35,384 nt of DNA from Hyphomonadaceae bacterium (GTDB lineage: Bacteria; Pseudomonadota; Alphaproteobacteria; Caulobacterales; Maricaulaceae): the NCBI GenBank assembly GCA_014324115.1, contig JACOMS010000035.1, positions 1-35,384 of the forward strand. The letters are read 5' to 3'. The notes under the pieces were generated by a model. The model had not been told where the DNA came from. It did not search any database and was given only the letters and a program-made list of their open reading frames with translations. The translations under genes were made by a program, and so were the position numbers. Positions 24,263 to 33,222 of the stretch are shown here, piece by piece. Numbering within the stretch: the first letter of the stretch is position 1; every line of letters begins with the position of its first letter.

Positions 24263-25999
24263 CTAGTCATCTTTGCAGGGTTGCCCGAAATTTGCCGGAA
24301 TGATGTTATCGGCTGCATATCCGGGCTTGATATCGCGAATATCAATGAGTTCCGCGCCTTGTAATAACGGATGAGAAAAGGCCGGGTGGGATCTGTCTTC
24401 AGCATCCTGTTTTTCCCTGGCTATGCGGCGCTGTTCGGACAGGCTCGGTTCGCCAGGGCCAGATTCCTGGTCAATCAGCCATAACTGTCCTGTCAGATCG
24501 CTTAAGGCTTCAACCATGCGCCCTACCAATGTCGGCGGTGCATCCGTCAGGTTTTCAATCGTAATCAAACCCTGCTTGAAACGGATAAGGCGAATATGTT
24601 TTTCAACTTCATACTTGAGCGCCGCCTTATCCCTGGGCAGTGCCTCGACAAATTCCTCAAGGCCTGCAATCGTTCGCATCTTTGACACAGCTTCAGGCGC
24701 TGTGACGGGTGGCGTTATAGCTTGGGTGGTGTGCGCATGTTGTGCAGATGCCTGAACACTACGGTGCGCAGACGGTGAAGAATTGGGCGGCGTGTCCAGA
24801 CTTTCCGGCGGGGTGAAGTTTCCGGTTTCAATCTCACTAATGAGTTTGGCTACGAGTTCCGGCGGCGGCATATGACCTGCGTTCGCGAGAGCAAGGAGAG
24901 CCATTTCTACGGCAGCAAGCGGTACGGGTGCATGACGCACATCTTCATAGGACATCAGCAGCATTTTCCAGATCCTGTCCATCTGGGCGGGCGTTATTTG
25001 CTCTGCGAGACCCATCATGCGATCAATCTGATCCGAAGCGGCCTCGAAACTGGCCTTATCGCCCAGAACCTGTGCACGGCTCACTTCATGACAAACATCC
25101 AGCAGATCACGCATAATGACCAAGGGATCGGCCCCGTCATCATATTGCGACCGGATTTCTGCCAGCGCGCCTGGTCCATCTCCCAATGCGGCATGCGCAA
25201 ACAGGTCCAGCACACGTGTCCGGTCAGCCAGACCCAACATGTCCCGAATTTGCTCCTCTGTGACTTCGGAACCGTCCAGCCCGCCCTGCACAATCGCCTG
25301 ATCCAGCAGGGATAGCGCATCGCGAACAGAACCTTCGGCAGCACGGGAAATCAGCGCCAGGCCGCCATCCGAGATTTTAACATTTTCCTCGTCGCAAATC
25401 CCCGAAATATGCTCTTTCAACCGGGTGGGATTGACACGGCGTAGATCGAAACGCTGGCACCGCGAGAGCACAGTGATCGGAACTTTGCGACTTTCTGTGG
25501 TTGCAAAGATAAATTTCGCATGGTCCGGCGGCTCTTCCAGCGTTTTGAGGAGCGCATTGAATGCCCCTGTCGAAAGCATGTGCACCTCGTCGATGATGTA
25601 GACCTTGAACCGGGCCTCCGATGGGGCATAACGCACTCCATCCAGAAGCTCACGCATATTATCCACACCCGTTCGGGAGGCCGCATCCATTTCCATCACA
25701 TCCATATGCGACGATATCATGATACGTTCACAGTGCCGCCCCGGCGCGGATAGATCAATATGCGGTGCGTCCACGGTATCGGTCTCGTAATTCAGCGCCC
25801 GCGCCAGAAGCCGCGCGGCTGTCGTTTTACCGACACCGCGTACTCCGGTCAGCATGAAGGCATGGGCCACTCGACCCGCCTTGAACGCATTGGTCAAGGT
25901 CGTGATCATGACGTCCTGCCCGATCATATCGGCAAAGGTGCGCGGTCGATATTTCCGGGCCAGGACTTGGTAAGCCCGTGGTGGACTGGAATCTGCCAT
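24263..25999 (-). CDS. dnaX: DNA polymerase III subunit gamma/tau
   Basis: The clamp-loader ATPase of the replisome. From ATG 25999 (AAGG five bases before) it has 578 residues; upstream ATG 26017 and TTG 26020 are alternatives. Homology opens with YQVLARKYRPRTFADMIGQD. Walker A is GVRGVGKTTAARLL, Walker B VYIIDEVHMLS, then the SRC arginine finger in ITVLSRCQRFDLRR. The zinc module between ALNYE and DVMEMDAASRTG has one Cys only (GRHCERIM), so zinc is not bound; Rhizobiales DnaX looks the same here. The C-terminal part has a low-complexity linker and a tau-like domain ending in the 560s. I see no obvious slippery run to make a short gamma form. Confidence 0.95.
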   Translation of the reverse strand: MADSSPPRAYQVLARKYRPRTFADMIGQDVMITTLTNAFKAGRVAHAFMLTGVRGVGKTTAARLLARALNYETDTVDAPHIDLSAPGRHCERIMISSHMDVMEMDAASRTGVDNMRELLDGVRYAPSEARFKVYIIDEVHMLSTGAFNALLKTLEEPPDHAKFIFATTESRKVPITVLSRCQRFDLRRVNPTRLKEHISGICDEENVKISDGGLALISRAAEGSVRDALSLLDQAIVQGGLDGSEVTEEQIRDMLGLADRTRVLDLFAHAALGDGPGALAEIRSQYDDGADPLVIMRDLLDVCHEVSRAQVLGDKASFEAASDQIDRMMGLAEQITPAQMDRIWKMLLMSYEDVRHAPVPLAAVEMALLALANAGHMPPPELVAKLISEIETGNFTPPESLDTPPNSSPSAHRSVQASAQHAHTTQAITPPVTAPEAVSKMRTIAGLEEFVEALPRDKAALKYEVEKHIRLIRFKQGLITIENLTDAPPTLVGRMVEALSDLTGQLWLIDQESGPGEPSLSEQRRIAREKQDAEDRSHPAFSHPLLQGAELIDIRDIKPGYAADNIIPANFGQPCKDD

Positions 26000-26118
26000 G
26001 CTGGCCTTATAGTCCATCAATGCCCTGATGAAAGGGGCATAAGTGCACTATGCCAAAACTTCACCGGAAACCCTGATGGTGTCTCGACAAGAGAAGACTC
26101 ACGGCGTAACTGACAGGG

Positions 26119-27186
26119 ATGCATATTTCTGATGAAAAACTGGTCCAGGTTGTTGACCGCTTCGAGAGGATCAAGGCACGTATGGGCGCGACCACCGATC
26201 CGGGGGAGATCGTTCGACTCGGCAGGGATTATGCCGAGCTCAAACCTGTTGCGGACGCCGTACGCAAGCTCCGGGATAGGCGTGCAGAAATGGCCGATCT
26301 GGAAGAGATGGGTTCTGATCCGGAAATGGGAGCCGTAGCCAGGGAAGAGTTGCAAACGCTCAAAGAAAGCCTGCCGGAGCTCGAACATGAAGTCTCGCTG
26401 CTTCTGTTGCCTGGGGACAGGGACGATAATGCGTCCATCATTCTGGAAATCCGCGCCGGTACAGGCGGCGACGAGGCCGCGATTTTCGTTGGTGATCTGT
26501 TCCGTATGTATGCCCGCTACGCACAGATTATGGGTTGGAAAGTGGATGTGGAATCCGAATCGGAGGCCGATATGGGCGGGTTCAAGGAGATCGTTGCCTC
26601 AGTGTCCGGCACTGGCGTTTACGGGAAAATGAAATTTGAATCCGGGGTGCACCGGGTGCAGCGGGTGCCCGTGACGGAAACGCAGGGACGTATTCACACA
26701 TCCGCCGCGACAGTCGCTGTTTTGCCCGAAGTCGAGAATGTGGATATTAATTTTTCCATGAATGATGTTCGGGTTGATACAATGCGGGCGTCAGGTGCCG
26801 GTGGGCAGCACGTCAACAAGACCGACTCGGCGGTGCGCATGACCCACATTCCCACAGGTGTGGTTGTGGTTTGCGATAGCAAATCGCAGCACCAGAACCG
26901 GGCAAATGCGGAAAAACTCCTCAAGATGAGACTTTATGACATGGAAAAACAGCGCCTCGCCAAAGAGCGCGCCGAAGACCGGTCTGATCAGGTTGGGTCT
27001 GGCGACCGGTCTGAACGCATCCGTACCTATAACTATCCTCAGGGGCGGGTGACGGATCACCGGATCAATCTGACTCTCTACAAGCTTGACAGGATTGTCA
27101 CCGGGGATGAACTCGGCAATGTCGTTGATGCGCTGATCGCCGAGAACCAGGCGGCCAGGCTGGCATCAATGGAGGCGGAGGCTTGA
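26119..27186 (+). CDS. prfA: Peptide chain release factor 1
   Basis: RF1 reads UAA and UAG and triggers peptide release. It is 355 residues, the normal length. The codon-recognition tripeptide PVT is at 184-186 ([14 protein letters not shown]) and the catalytic GGQ at 228-230 ([17 protein letters not shown]). The PVT motif separates it from RF2. The usual following prmC is absent. The gene is divergent from dnaX across about 120 nt, and its last 109 bases are overlapped on the other strand by the NnrU-like frame. Confidence 0.97.
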   Translation: MHISDEKLVQVVDRFERIKARMGATTDPGEIVRLGRDYAELKPVADAVRKLRDRRAEMADLEEMGSDPEMGAVAREELQTLKESLPELEHEVSLLLLPGDRDDNASIILEIRAGTGGDEAAIFVGDLFRMYARYAQIMGWKVDVESESEADMGGFKEIVASVSGTGVYGKMKFESGVHRVQRVPVTETQGRIHTSAATVAVLPEVENVDINFSMNDVRVDTMRASGAGGQHVNKTDSAVRMTHIPTGVVVVCDSKSQHQNRANAEKLLKMRLYDMEKQRLAKERAEDRSDQVGSGDRSERIRTYNYPQGRVTDHRINLTLYKLDRIVTGDELGNVVDALIAENQAARLASMEAEA

Positions 27187-27758
27187 GCGTAGACCGGGAC
27201 ACCGAACAGGAGCTGATGCAGGAACATGATAAATGCCGCATAGGCTGCGAACCCGACAAATACGCACAGAATATCCCATTTTATGTCCGGTACAGCATCA
27301 AGGGGCCCGTTGTCGCCCCGGCGTTTCACCGCGATCCGGTCTATCACAGCGTAGACCAGAAACGCTCCAAAGAGGATAACGGAATTCAACTCTCCATTGG
27401 CCAGCAAGTGCCCCATGGCCCACATTTTGATGGCGACCAGCATGGGATGTTTCAGGCGTCTTTTCATATGTCCCGCCGGAAATTGCGAGACGGTTATAAG
27501 TATCAATGCGGGAAGCATCAGAATCAGATTAAGAGTCTGTCCCCAAGCAGGAACCGGATAGACAACCGGTGCGGGCCGCATGGCACCGTAGCCGATGAAA
27601 ATCAAAACGAGTCCGGTGAGGGAAACAATTGAGTAAAGCCCCATGTAAGGGCCATAACCGAGCCTCGTCCGGATATCCTTTTCCGGCGAACGGTCACGGA
27701 AGGCCGAAAACAGATGCGGCCCGAAAAACAGCACGAGTCCAATCCACAGAAACACCAT
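27078..27758 (-). CDS. NnrU-family membrane protein with read-through tail
   Basis: A membrane protein of the NnrU family, related to isoprenylcysteine carboxyl methyltransferase-like proteins and named from nitric oxide reductase loci; its activity is not established. It has about five to six hydrophobic segments, with [42 protein letters not shown] and a [22 protein letters not shown] helix. Relatives end soon after a segment like LLFGVPVYA. Here no stop occurs there, and the frame runs on for about 36 more residues, Ser/Ala-rich, that are simply the antisense of prfA. So the natural end is probably near 27190 and the stop has been lost, or the tail is tolerated. Confidence 0.8.
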   Translation of the reverse strand: MVFLWIGLVLFFGPHLFSAFRDRSPEKDIRTRLGYGPYMGLYSIVSLTGLVLIFIGYGAMRPAPVVYPVPAWGQTLNLILMLPALILITVSQFPAGHMKRRLKHPMLVAIKMWAMGHLLANGELNSVILFGAFLVYAVIDRIAVKRRGDNGPLDAVPDIKWDILCVFVGFAAYAAFIMFLHQLLFGVPVYAQASASIDASLAAWFSAISASTTLPSSSPVTILSSL

Positions 27759-27869
27759 CTCCGATGAGCCCTGGCGGTTTTCACCAGCTCTGTCAAGAAC
27801 TGCCCTCTCGCAATTTCGGTGATCGGCTCGCCCAAAGCCTCACAAGCCTGAATGGTGCCTGAAAATATC

Positions 27870-28034
27870 CTACGATTTGTCCCCAGGCTTTCGCAGTTTG
27901 AATGCAATATCAAAGCCGATGGTGGCAACAATACCGAGAAAGATAGCAAATAACGGTTGACGGAATGCCGCGAGCGCCATCAGACCTATGCCGGTGCCCA
28001 TAATCGCCGCGTAGGGATGGAGTCGATAATTCAT
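27870..28034 (-). CDS. Small predicted membrane protein (54 aa)
   Basis: A short frame starting MNYRLHPYAAIMGTG and ending KLRKPGDKS, with one long or two short hydrophobic stretches (residues 9-45) and a positive tail. An AGGA lies four bases before the ATG. It sits between the HNH gene (17 bases upstream) and the NnrU gene on the same strand, so it is probably co-transcribed. I do not recognise a family; the coding call rests on the ribosome binding site, composition and spacing. Confidence 0.6.
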   Translation of the reverse strand: MNYRLHPYAAIMGTGIGLMALAAFRQPLFAIFLGIVATIGFDIAFKLRKPGDKS

Positions 28035-28051
28035 AATCCTACACTACCGGT

Positions 28052-28630
28052 TTATGCCTCAAGTTCAACATCCCAGTAGAGATAGTCGAGCCAGCTTTCA
28101 TGCAGATAGTTGGGTGGAAATTTCCGGCCTTGGGCCTGTAACTGGCGCATGGTTGGACGGTAGGGTTTGACGCGCGGAACCATGCCCATATTTTTGGGCA
28201 GGCGCCCGCCCTTGCGTAAGTTACAATCCGAACAGGCCGCCGCTATATTCGTCCAGCTGGTTCTACCGCCCATACGCCGGGGAATGACATGGTCAAAGGT
28301 CAGCTCATCAGGCGAGCCGCAATAAACACATTCAAACCCGTCGCGCAAGAACAGATTAAAGCGTGTAAAAGCCGGCGAGCGATCCTGATTGACATAGTCC
28401 TTTAATGCCACAACCGACGGAATCGGCATTTCAAAACTGGTCGAACGTACTGTGCGTTCATAATTACCGACGATATTCACCCTATCAAGGAAAACGGCCT
28501 TTACCGCGTCTTGCCATGACCAGAGCGACAGGGGGAAATAGGACAGAGGCTGGTAATCCGCATTCAGGATCAGGCATGGACACTCCCCCGGCGAAAGTGA
28601 CGGCCGGTTCACCGGTTCGAATGACGACAT
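28052..28630 (-). CDS. HNH endonuclease domain protein
   Basis: A 192-residue protein of a very conserved alphaproteobacterial HNH family. It opens with LILNADYQPLSYFPLSLWSW and VKAVFLDRVNIV, followed by the HNH/zinc module: Cys101 and Cys104 (CVYC), the metal-binding DHV (His114), Asn128, and Cys133/Cys136 (CSDC). The C-terminal PPNYLHESWLDYLYWDVELE is also typical. The strong conservation suggests a housekeeping role, but the target is not known. I use ATG 28630; GTG 28639 and TTG 28633 are also in frame. Confidence 0.92.
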   Translation of the reverse strand: MSSFEPVNRPSLSPGECPCLILNADYQPLSYFPLSLWSWQDAVKAVFLDRVNIVGNYERTVRSTSFEMPIPSVVALKDYVNQDRSPAFTRFNLFLRDGFECVYCGSPDELTFDHVIPRRMGGRTSWTNIAAACSDCNLRKGGRLPKNMGMVPRVKPYRPTMRQLQAQGRKFPPNYLHESWLDYLYWDVELEA

Positions 28631-28930
28631 CAATCCCACGGGGGCCCCCCGATTGCAAGCCCTGAACCCTGTCTCGGGTTTCTCACCGATGTATATGCCA
28701 AATTATTCCTGAAAACGCGTTCTCTATGAATTTAACGCCAACCCATTGGCTCCATATCCAGGGTAAACAACGGAGTCATGACAAGTCTATTAAATTCAGA
28801 ATTTATTTTTGGGACCTTTATACCAAAGTCCGGATATTCGACAACATTGCGGTTTAAGGCAAATGTGGGGCGGCGGCCCGCCGTGCCATGAAAAATGTTG
28901 ATACTTGGTAACATATTTCACCATCGGTAA
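28631..28930. other. Intergenic region, no gene recognised
   Basis: About 300 bases between the HNH gene and the toxin-antitoxin relic. It contains an AACCC/GGGTT hairpin near 28669-28684 and a GC-rich GGGGCCCCCC patch at 28642-28651. A minus-strand 60-codon frame at 28732-28914 is open but I cannot match it to anything. The DNA is more AT-rich after 28690 than the flanking genes, consistent with acquired or decaying sequence. Confidence 0.4.
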
Positions 28931-29395
28931 ATAATTGAGCCTGTCGTCTATGTTACTGAGGGAGGAAAAGCGCCGTTCGAGGGTTGGTTTCAGAAACCCG
29001 ATGTTCGGGCGGCCTTGAAGGTTAGAGCCGCGCTTGCGCGGGTTGAGGTCGTCAATCCAGGCGATGTCAGGCCTGTCAGGGCGATTACAAAAACCGGAAA
29101 CAGAGAGGAGAGCGGCGGGCCGCTAACAAAAGATTTCAAAATGACCACAGAGGCCCGCGCCGCGCGGGATGTGACGCTTAACAACGAGTTTGAAGTCTGG
29201 AAACTGTTGCCGCGCGATTATGTCGACGCCACCATCGGCTTTAAAGCCTTGGCTGAACAGATGGACGAAGGCCCCGGGAAACCTGCGCGTATACTGAGGG
29301 CCAGGCTCAATCCCCACGCCGGTAATCCACTCGCCATGGTTTCCAGATTGAAGCGGAATGAAGGTGTATCCTTTGCCATGACACCCAACAGCTAA
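28931..29395 (+). pseudogene. Decayed RelE/HigB-like toxin fused to its HTH antitoxin
   Basis: One open frame joins two pieces. The first, YVTEGGKAPFEGWF...VRAALKVRAALARVE...NPGDVRPV, matches the N-terminal half of the RelE-type addiction-module killer family (usually YVTxxGKxPFxxWF). The second, LTKDFK...ARAARD and RDYVDATIGFKALAEQM followed by GNPLAMVSRLKRNEGVSF, matches the HTH antidote normally encoded just downstream. The toxin's C-terminal half and part of the antidote's first helices are missing. The expected ATG is ATA at 28931, after a TAA; the first usual start in frame is TTG 29015, inside the toxin. The structure looks like a deletion that fused the two genes, with loss of toxicity. 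Confidence 0.65.
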
Positions 29396-29443
29396 TTTCA
29401 TCCATGAGGTCGGAAAAAAACGGAAAAACTCAAACCCGGAAGA

Positions 29444-30976
29444 TCAAGCACTGTTTGTCGTCAGTCCCAGCAACCCTGCCAGCCCCTTCAATCGATGTAC
29501 AACCCGTTCGCTGTAAAGGTCTGTATATTTTTCATCGACATCCAGACATAGACAGCCTTTATCCTCATAGAGTTGGAATTTTTCCACCAGACTTTTCGAC
29601 CGTCCCGACGCCACGACTGCCAGCCGGATAGCTGTGCCGTAAATCAGCGCAGCTTCCCGTTCCCGCATACTCAGCAGAAGCTGCATCGCATCAACATTGG
29701 TATAATGTTGTTTTGACGTATAGGAATGGTAGAGCATCAACGCGAGATAGGCTCGCTCCTTGTGAGTTAAACCCTGGAGCGGTGCATAGAGCACTTCGTC
29801 AAAAACCAGTTCGGCACGATAATCCGGGTGCAATCCCTTCCCGATCCCGACCAGGTGACAGGCTGCCCGTCGGATGCGACTTTCATTATCGGCGTCAAAG
29901 GCGGCCGGGTATATGTGATCCGAATCTGACAAAAACCTGATGAGCGGTTGATCAAATCCCAGACCCTGTAAATTTCCACGGGCCAAATCCCGACACCCGT
30001 CGAGCAGGGGGTCACGGGATTTAAGCTCCTCCGGCATGGCGTCATAGACCAGCCCCTGCCTTAATCCTGATGACGAAATGACAATCCGCGCGGGCTTTAA
30101 CCGCTTCAGCAGAACATCCAGCATCAGGCCGCAATAAGGTAGAGTCTCGGCCCGCCTTTGAGGGATGTCGGGCCAATACAACACATCCAGACGGCCCGGC
30201 CCGTAGGCCCACCGGGCCAAATCCTGTGCAGCCCCCGGCATGAGCTCGTAGGCCTGCAGGGTTTTGAGTGGATAGAGGTGGCGCTGCTGGTGCACACTGG
30301 CCAGATTTCGCCACGCTCCGCCAATCAGATAAAGGGGTTGTCCGGTTATGAATGTCACCGGGTCCTTGTCAATTTCGACACTAATCCGGTCCCGAATCAG
30401 CTGCGAATCCTGTTCCCAATCGGCCCCGAGGTCCTGATCCACCACGCTGAAGGGACCGACGGGATAGCTGATACCCTGTCCGACCTGCCCGTGATCGACA
30501 TGCACGAGCTCCAGACTCGCCCCGCCCAGATCGGCAGCAATCCCATGGGCCCGCGGTTCGGTGGCTATGAGGCCTTGCGCCGTCAGCCGCGCTTCGTCCT
30601 TGCCGGACAGGGGTGTGATATCCAGCCCGGTCTCTCGCTTGACACGGGCGATATAAATTGATGCGTCTTCAGCCATCCGCAGTGCGGCCGTCGCTCCAAT
30701 CAGAAGCCTGTCAAGTTTCTGGGTCCTGGCGATTTCGCGAAAGCGTTTGAGGGCGCACAGGGCTTCCTCCACGCCTTCGGGATGCAGATATCCGGTGCGT
30801 TTCAGGTCCCGGCCAAGACCCGCCATTACCTTCTCGTTGTAAACGGCGGTAAAGCTTGACCCGAACAGCTCGAAAACAACAAAACGGACGGAGTTCGAGC
30901 CTATATCCAGGACGCCGATACGTTGATAACGTGCCAAACTATGCGGTTTCTGTCCGGATTGTGCGAAACTGGACAT
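29444..30976 (-). CDS. ppx: Exopolyphosphatase / pppGpp phosphohydrolase
   Basis: Ppx/GppA enzymes release phosphate from polyphosphate ends or hydrolyse pppGpp. The actin-like phosphate loop GVLDIGSNSVRFVVFE starts near residue 20, then IGATAALRMAED, DLGGASLELVHV and the second loop YPVGPFSVVD. The C-terminal HD-like helical domain spans roughly 310-510. I chose ATG 30976 (510 residues); another ATG at 30994 is in frame. Both lie inside the ppk 3' end, an overlap of 38 or 56 bases, so the pair is translated together. Which of the two activities dominates cannot be told from sequence. Confidence 0.92.
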   Translation of the reverse strand: MSSFAQSGQKPHSLARYQRIGVLDIGSNSVRFVVFELFGSSFTAVYNEKVMAGLGRDLKRTGYLHPEGVEEALCALKRFREIARTQKLDRLLIGATAALRMAEDASIYIARVKRETGLDITPLSGKDEARLTAQGLIATEPRAHGIAADLGGASLELVHVDHGQVGQGISYPVGPFSVVDQDLGADWEQDSQLIRDRISVEIDKDPVTFITGQPLYLIGGAWRNLASVHQQRHLYPLKTLQAYELMPGAAQDLARWAYGPGRLDVLYWPDIPQRRAETLPYCGLMLDVLLKRLKPARIVISSSGLRQGLVYDAMPEELKSRDPLLDGCRDLARGNLQGLGFDQPLIRFLSDSDHIYPAAFDADNESRIRRAACHLVGIGKGLHPDYRAELVFDEVLYAPLQGLTHKERAYLALMLYHSYTSKQHYTNVDAMQLLLSMREREAALIYGTAIRLAVVASGRSKSLVEKFQLYEDKGCLCLDVDEKYTDLYSERVVHRLKGLAGLLGLTTNSA

Positions 30977-33116
30977 CAAGTTCCTTAGGCGCACTGTATT
31001 TCAGGGATTTTCCGCGGCCGGACAAGGACGGATTTTCCATGAAATAGGCATGGGCCGAAAAAGGTACAGCCGGGCTGGCACAGGTTACGCGGACATATTT
31101 GCCGCTCGGCAGCAAATCCCAACTATTGGTTTCGTCATTCAGATTCGCGATCATGATCTGGTTCATGACCTGGCGACGCACGGTTACCGCTTCTACAGGC
31201 ACCAAAGTCTCGACACGGCGGTTGAGATTGCGCGGCATCCAGTCCGCAGAAGAGATGAAAATTTTTGCATCCGGATTGGGCAACGCCGCACCGTTGCCAA
31301 AACAGGCTATACGTGAATGCTCCAAAAAGCGACCGACAATGCTTTTGACGCGAATGTTGTCTGATAAACCCGGCACACCGGGACGCAAACAGCAAATGCC
31401 GCGCACGACCAGATCAATCTGCACGCCCGCCTGGGAAGCTTCGTAAAGTTTGTCAACGATGACTGTATCGACGAGTGCGTTCATTTTGGCCCAGATGTGT
31501 CCCGGTTTCCCGTCCTTGACACATTGTATCTCGTCGGCAATCAGCGACAGGATTTCTTCTTTCAAACCCAGGGGTGCAATGACCAGTTTGTTCATACTGC
31601 GTGGCCTGGAATAGCTGGTCACATAATTAAAAAGCATGCCGGCATCCGAACCTATATCCGGATCAGCGGTGAAGAGTGCCAGATCCGTATAGATTTTGGC
31701 ATTCTGCGCGTGATAATTTCCGGTTCCGAGATGCGTATAGGTGCGCAGCGTGCGGTTTTCGCGCCGAACAGCCAGAGAAACCTTGGCGTGAGTTTTGTAG
31801 CCGACAAATCCGTAAACCACATGCGCCCCTGCGCGTTCAAGATCTCGCGCCCAGCGAATATTGGACTCTTCGTCAAAACGCGCTTTCAACTCGACAAGTG
31901 CCGTCACCGCCTTGCCGCGTTCAGCAGCTTCAATGAGGGCCTTGACAATCGGACTGTCATCCGACGTACGGTAAAGTGTCTGTTTAATGGCGACGACGTC
32001 GGGATCAAGCGCGGCCTGTTGCAGGAACTGCACGACCACATCAAACTCCTCATATGGGTGATGGACCAGAATGTCTTTGGCCGCAATCGCGGCAAAACAG
32101 TCTCCGTCATAATCCCGGATGCGTTCAGGGAAACGCGCCTTGTAAGGCTTGAACAAAAGATACGGGCGTTTGCAGGATATCAGATCGGACAAGGCCACCA
32201 TTCCGAGAAATGTATCCGACTTCTGAATATCGTCGTCCCGGCATTCAAATCCCTTAACCAGAAAATCCAGTAGCTCCGGCGTAATATCAGCATTGACTTC
32301 AAGCCGGATAACCCCTCCCCGGCGGCGTTTTTTTAGCAGGAATTCAAAGTGCCGGACAAGATCCTCAGCCTCTTCATCAACCGCAATATCGCTGTCTCTT
32401 GTAACCCGGAACAACCCGTAATCCATAACCTCGAAATCGGGGAAAAGCTCCGGCGCGAAACGATGCAGGGCTGACTCCATGCGCACATAGACATCCGTTT
32501 TTTTCGTTGAGCTCAGATGAATAAAGCGCGGCACATGCTGTGGAATCGGAATAATGGCATGGAGCGGCTCGGTCTGGTTCTTTTTCTGCAGGGACAGAAC
32601 AAGGCCGGACCCAAGGTTTCTGACAAACGGAAAGGGATGCGCCGGATCAACGGCCATAGGCGAGAGCACGGGCAGGATTTCATTCTCGTAGAGGTTCTTC
32701 AAATGATCCAGCTCCGGTCCGGTAAGTTCCGAAATGGATTTGACCTTGATGTTTTCCTCGCCGAGGCTTTTGCGGATTGACTCCCAGATATCTTTCTGCG
32801 CATCCGTAATTTTTCTGACGCTTTTTGTGATTTTATCGAGCTGTTGCTTGGGAGTGTATCCATCAGAACTGGGGTCTGTCATCCCGGCCAGAATCTGGGT
32901 GCGCAGGCCTGCCACACGCACCATGTAAAATTCGTCCAGGTTGCCGGCGGAAATCGATAGAAATCGCAGACGTTCCAACAGGGGCACAGCCTCATTCTGT
33001 GCCTCTTCCAGCACACGTGTGTTGAAAAACAGCCAGGACAGTTCGCGGTTGAAATACATGGGCACAACCGGAGATGCGGATTGCAGTTCAAGGGGTTCTG
33101 CCGGAATTTCATTCAT
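30939..33116 (-). CDS. ppk1: Polyphosphate kinase 1
   Basis: PPK1 reversibly makes polyphosphate from ATP. The 725-residue protein starts with the N domain YFNRELSWLFFNTRVLEEA. The two phospholipase D-like domains follow with catalytic histidines His443 (KTHAKVSLA, the autophosphorylated residue) and His462 (YTHLGTGNYHAQNAKIYTD). Other landmarks are DPDVVAIKQTLYRTS and RGICCLRPGVPGLSDNI. The ppk-ppx overlap indicates balanced synthesis and breakdown. Upstream is a long imperfect inverted repeat but no clear Pho box. Full length and unbroken. Confidence 0.96.
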   Translation of the reverse strand: MNEIPAEPLELQSASPVVPMYFNRELSWLFFNTRVLEEAQNEAVPLLERLRFLSISAGNLDEFYMVRVAGLRTQILAGMTDPSSDGYTPKQQLDKITKSVRKITDAQKDIWESIRKSLGEENIKVKSISELTGPELDHLKNLYENEILPVLSPMAVDPAHPFPFVRNLGSGLVLSLQKKNQTEPLHAIIPIPQHVPRFIHLSSTKKTDVYVRMESALHRFAPELFPDFEVMDYGLFRVTRDSDIAVDEEAEDLVRHFEFLLKKRRRGGVIRLEVNADITPELLDFLVKGFECRDDDIQKSDTFLGMVALSDLISCKRPYLLFKPYKARFPERIRDYDGDCFAAIAAKDILVHHPYEEFDVVVQFLQQAALDPDVVAIKQTLYRTSDDSPIVKALIEAAERGKAVTALVELKARFDEESNIRWARDLERAGAHVVYGFVGYKTHAKVSLAVRRENRTLRTYTHLGTGNYHAQNAKIYTDLALFTADPDIGSDAGMLFNYVTSYSRPRSMNKLVIAPLGLKEEILSLIADEIQCVKDGKPGHIWAKMNALVDTVIVDKLYEASQAGVQIDLVVRGICCLRPGVPGLSDNIRVKSIVGRFLEHSRIACFGNGAALPNPDAKIFISSADWMPRNLNRRVETLVPVEAVTVRRQVMNQIMIANLNDETNSWDLLPSGKYVRVTCASPAVPFSAHAYFMENPSLSGRGKSLKYSAPKELDVQFRTIRTETA

Positions 33117-33128
33117 AAACGCCGCCTC

Positions 33129-33197
33129 GTCACGGAAGGATCAGATGTATGTTAATGCAATCCATGCACGATTTATGACATGATTCCGCCCCGTGAC
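33129..33197. promoter_or_regulatory. Long imperfect inverted repeat between ptsN and ppk1
   Basis: The arms are GTCACGG-aa-GGATCA (33129-33143) and TGATTCC-gcc-CCGTGAC (33181-33197): a 7-bp and a 6-bp block with small bulges and a 37-nt loop. It fills most of the gap downstream of ppk1's start on the upstream side, so it could be an operator or a leader hairpin of ppk1. I cannot name a regulator. Confidence 0.35.
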
Positions 33198-33222
33198 AAT
33201 AGCTGGCAGGACGGGTCGGCGA

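Noticed and set aside
23640-26118. 4.5S RNA gene near dnaX
   Set aside because: I looked for the conserved GGAAGGAAGCAG-type loop on both strands and did not find it.
28640-28700. tRNA-like GGGTT/AACCC stem
   Set aside because: No cloverleaf or T-loop around it; no tRNA or rRNA gene was seen anywhere in the window.
28732-28914. 60-codon minus-strand frame in the intergenic region
   Set aside because: No ribosome binding site or family seen; kept only as a remark.
33170-33200. Pho box upstream of ppk1
   Set aside because: Two TGTCA half-sites are 18 bases apart instead of 11.
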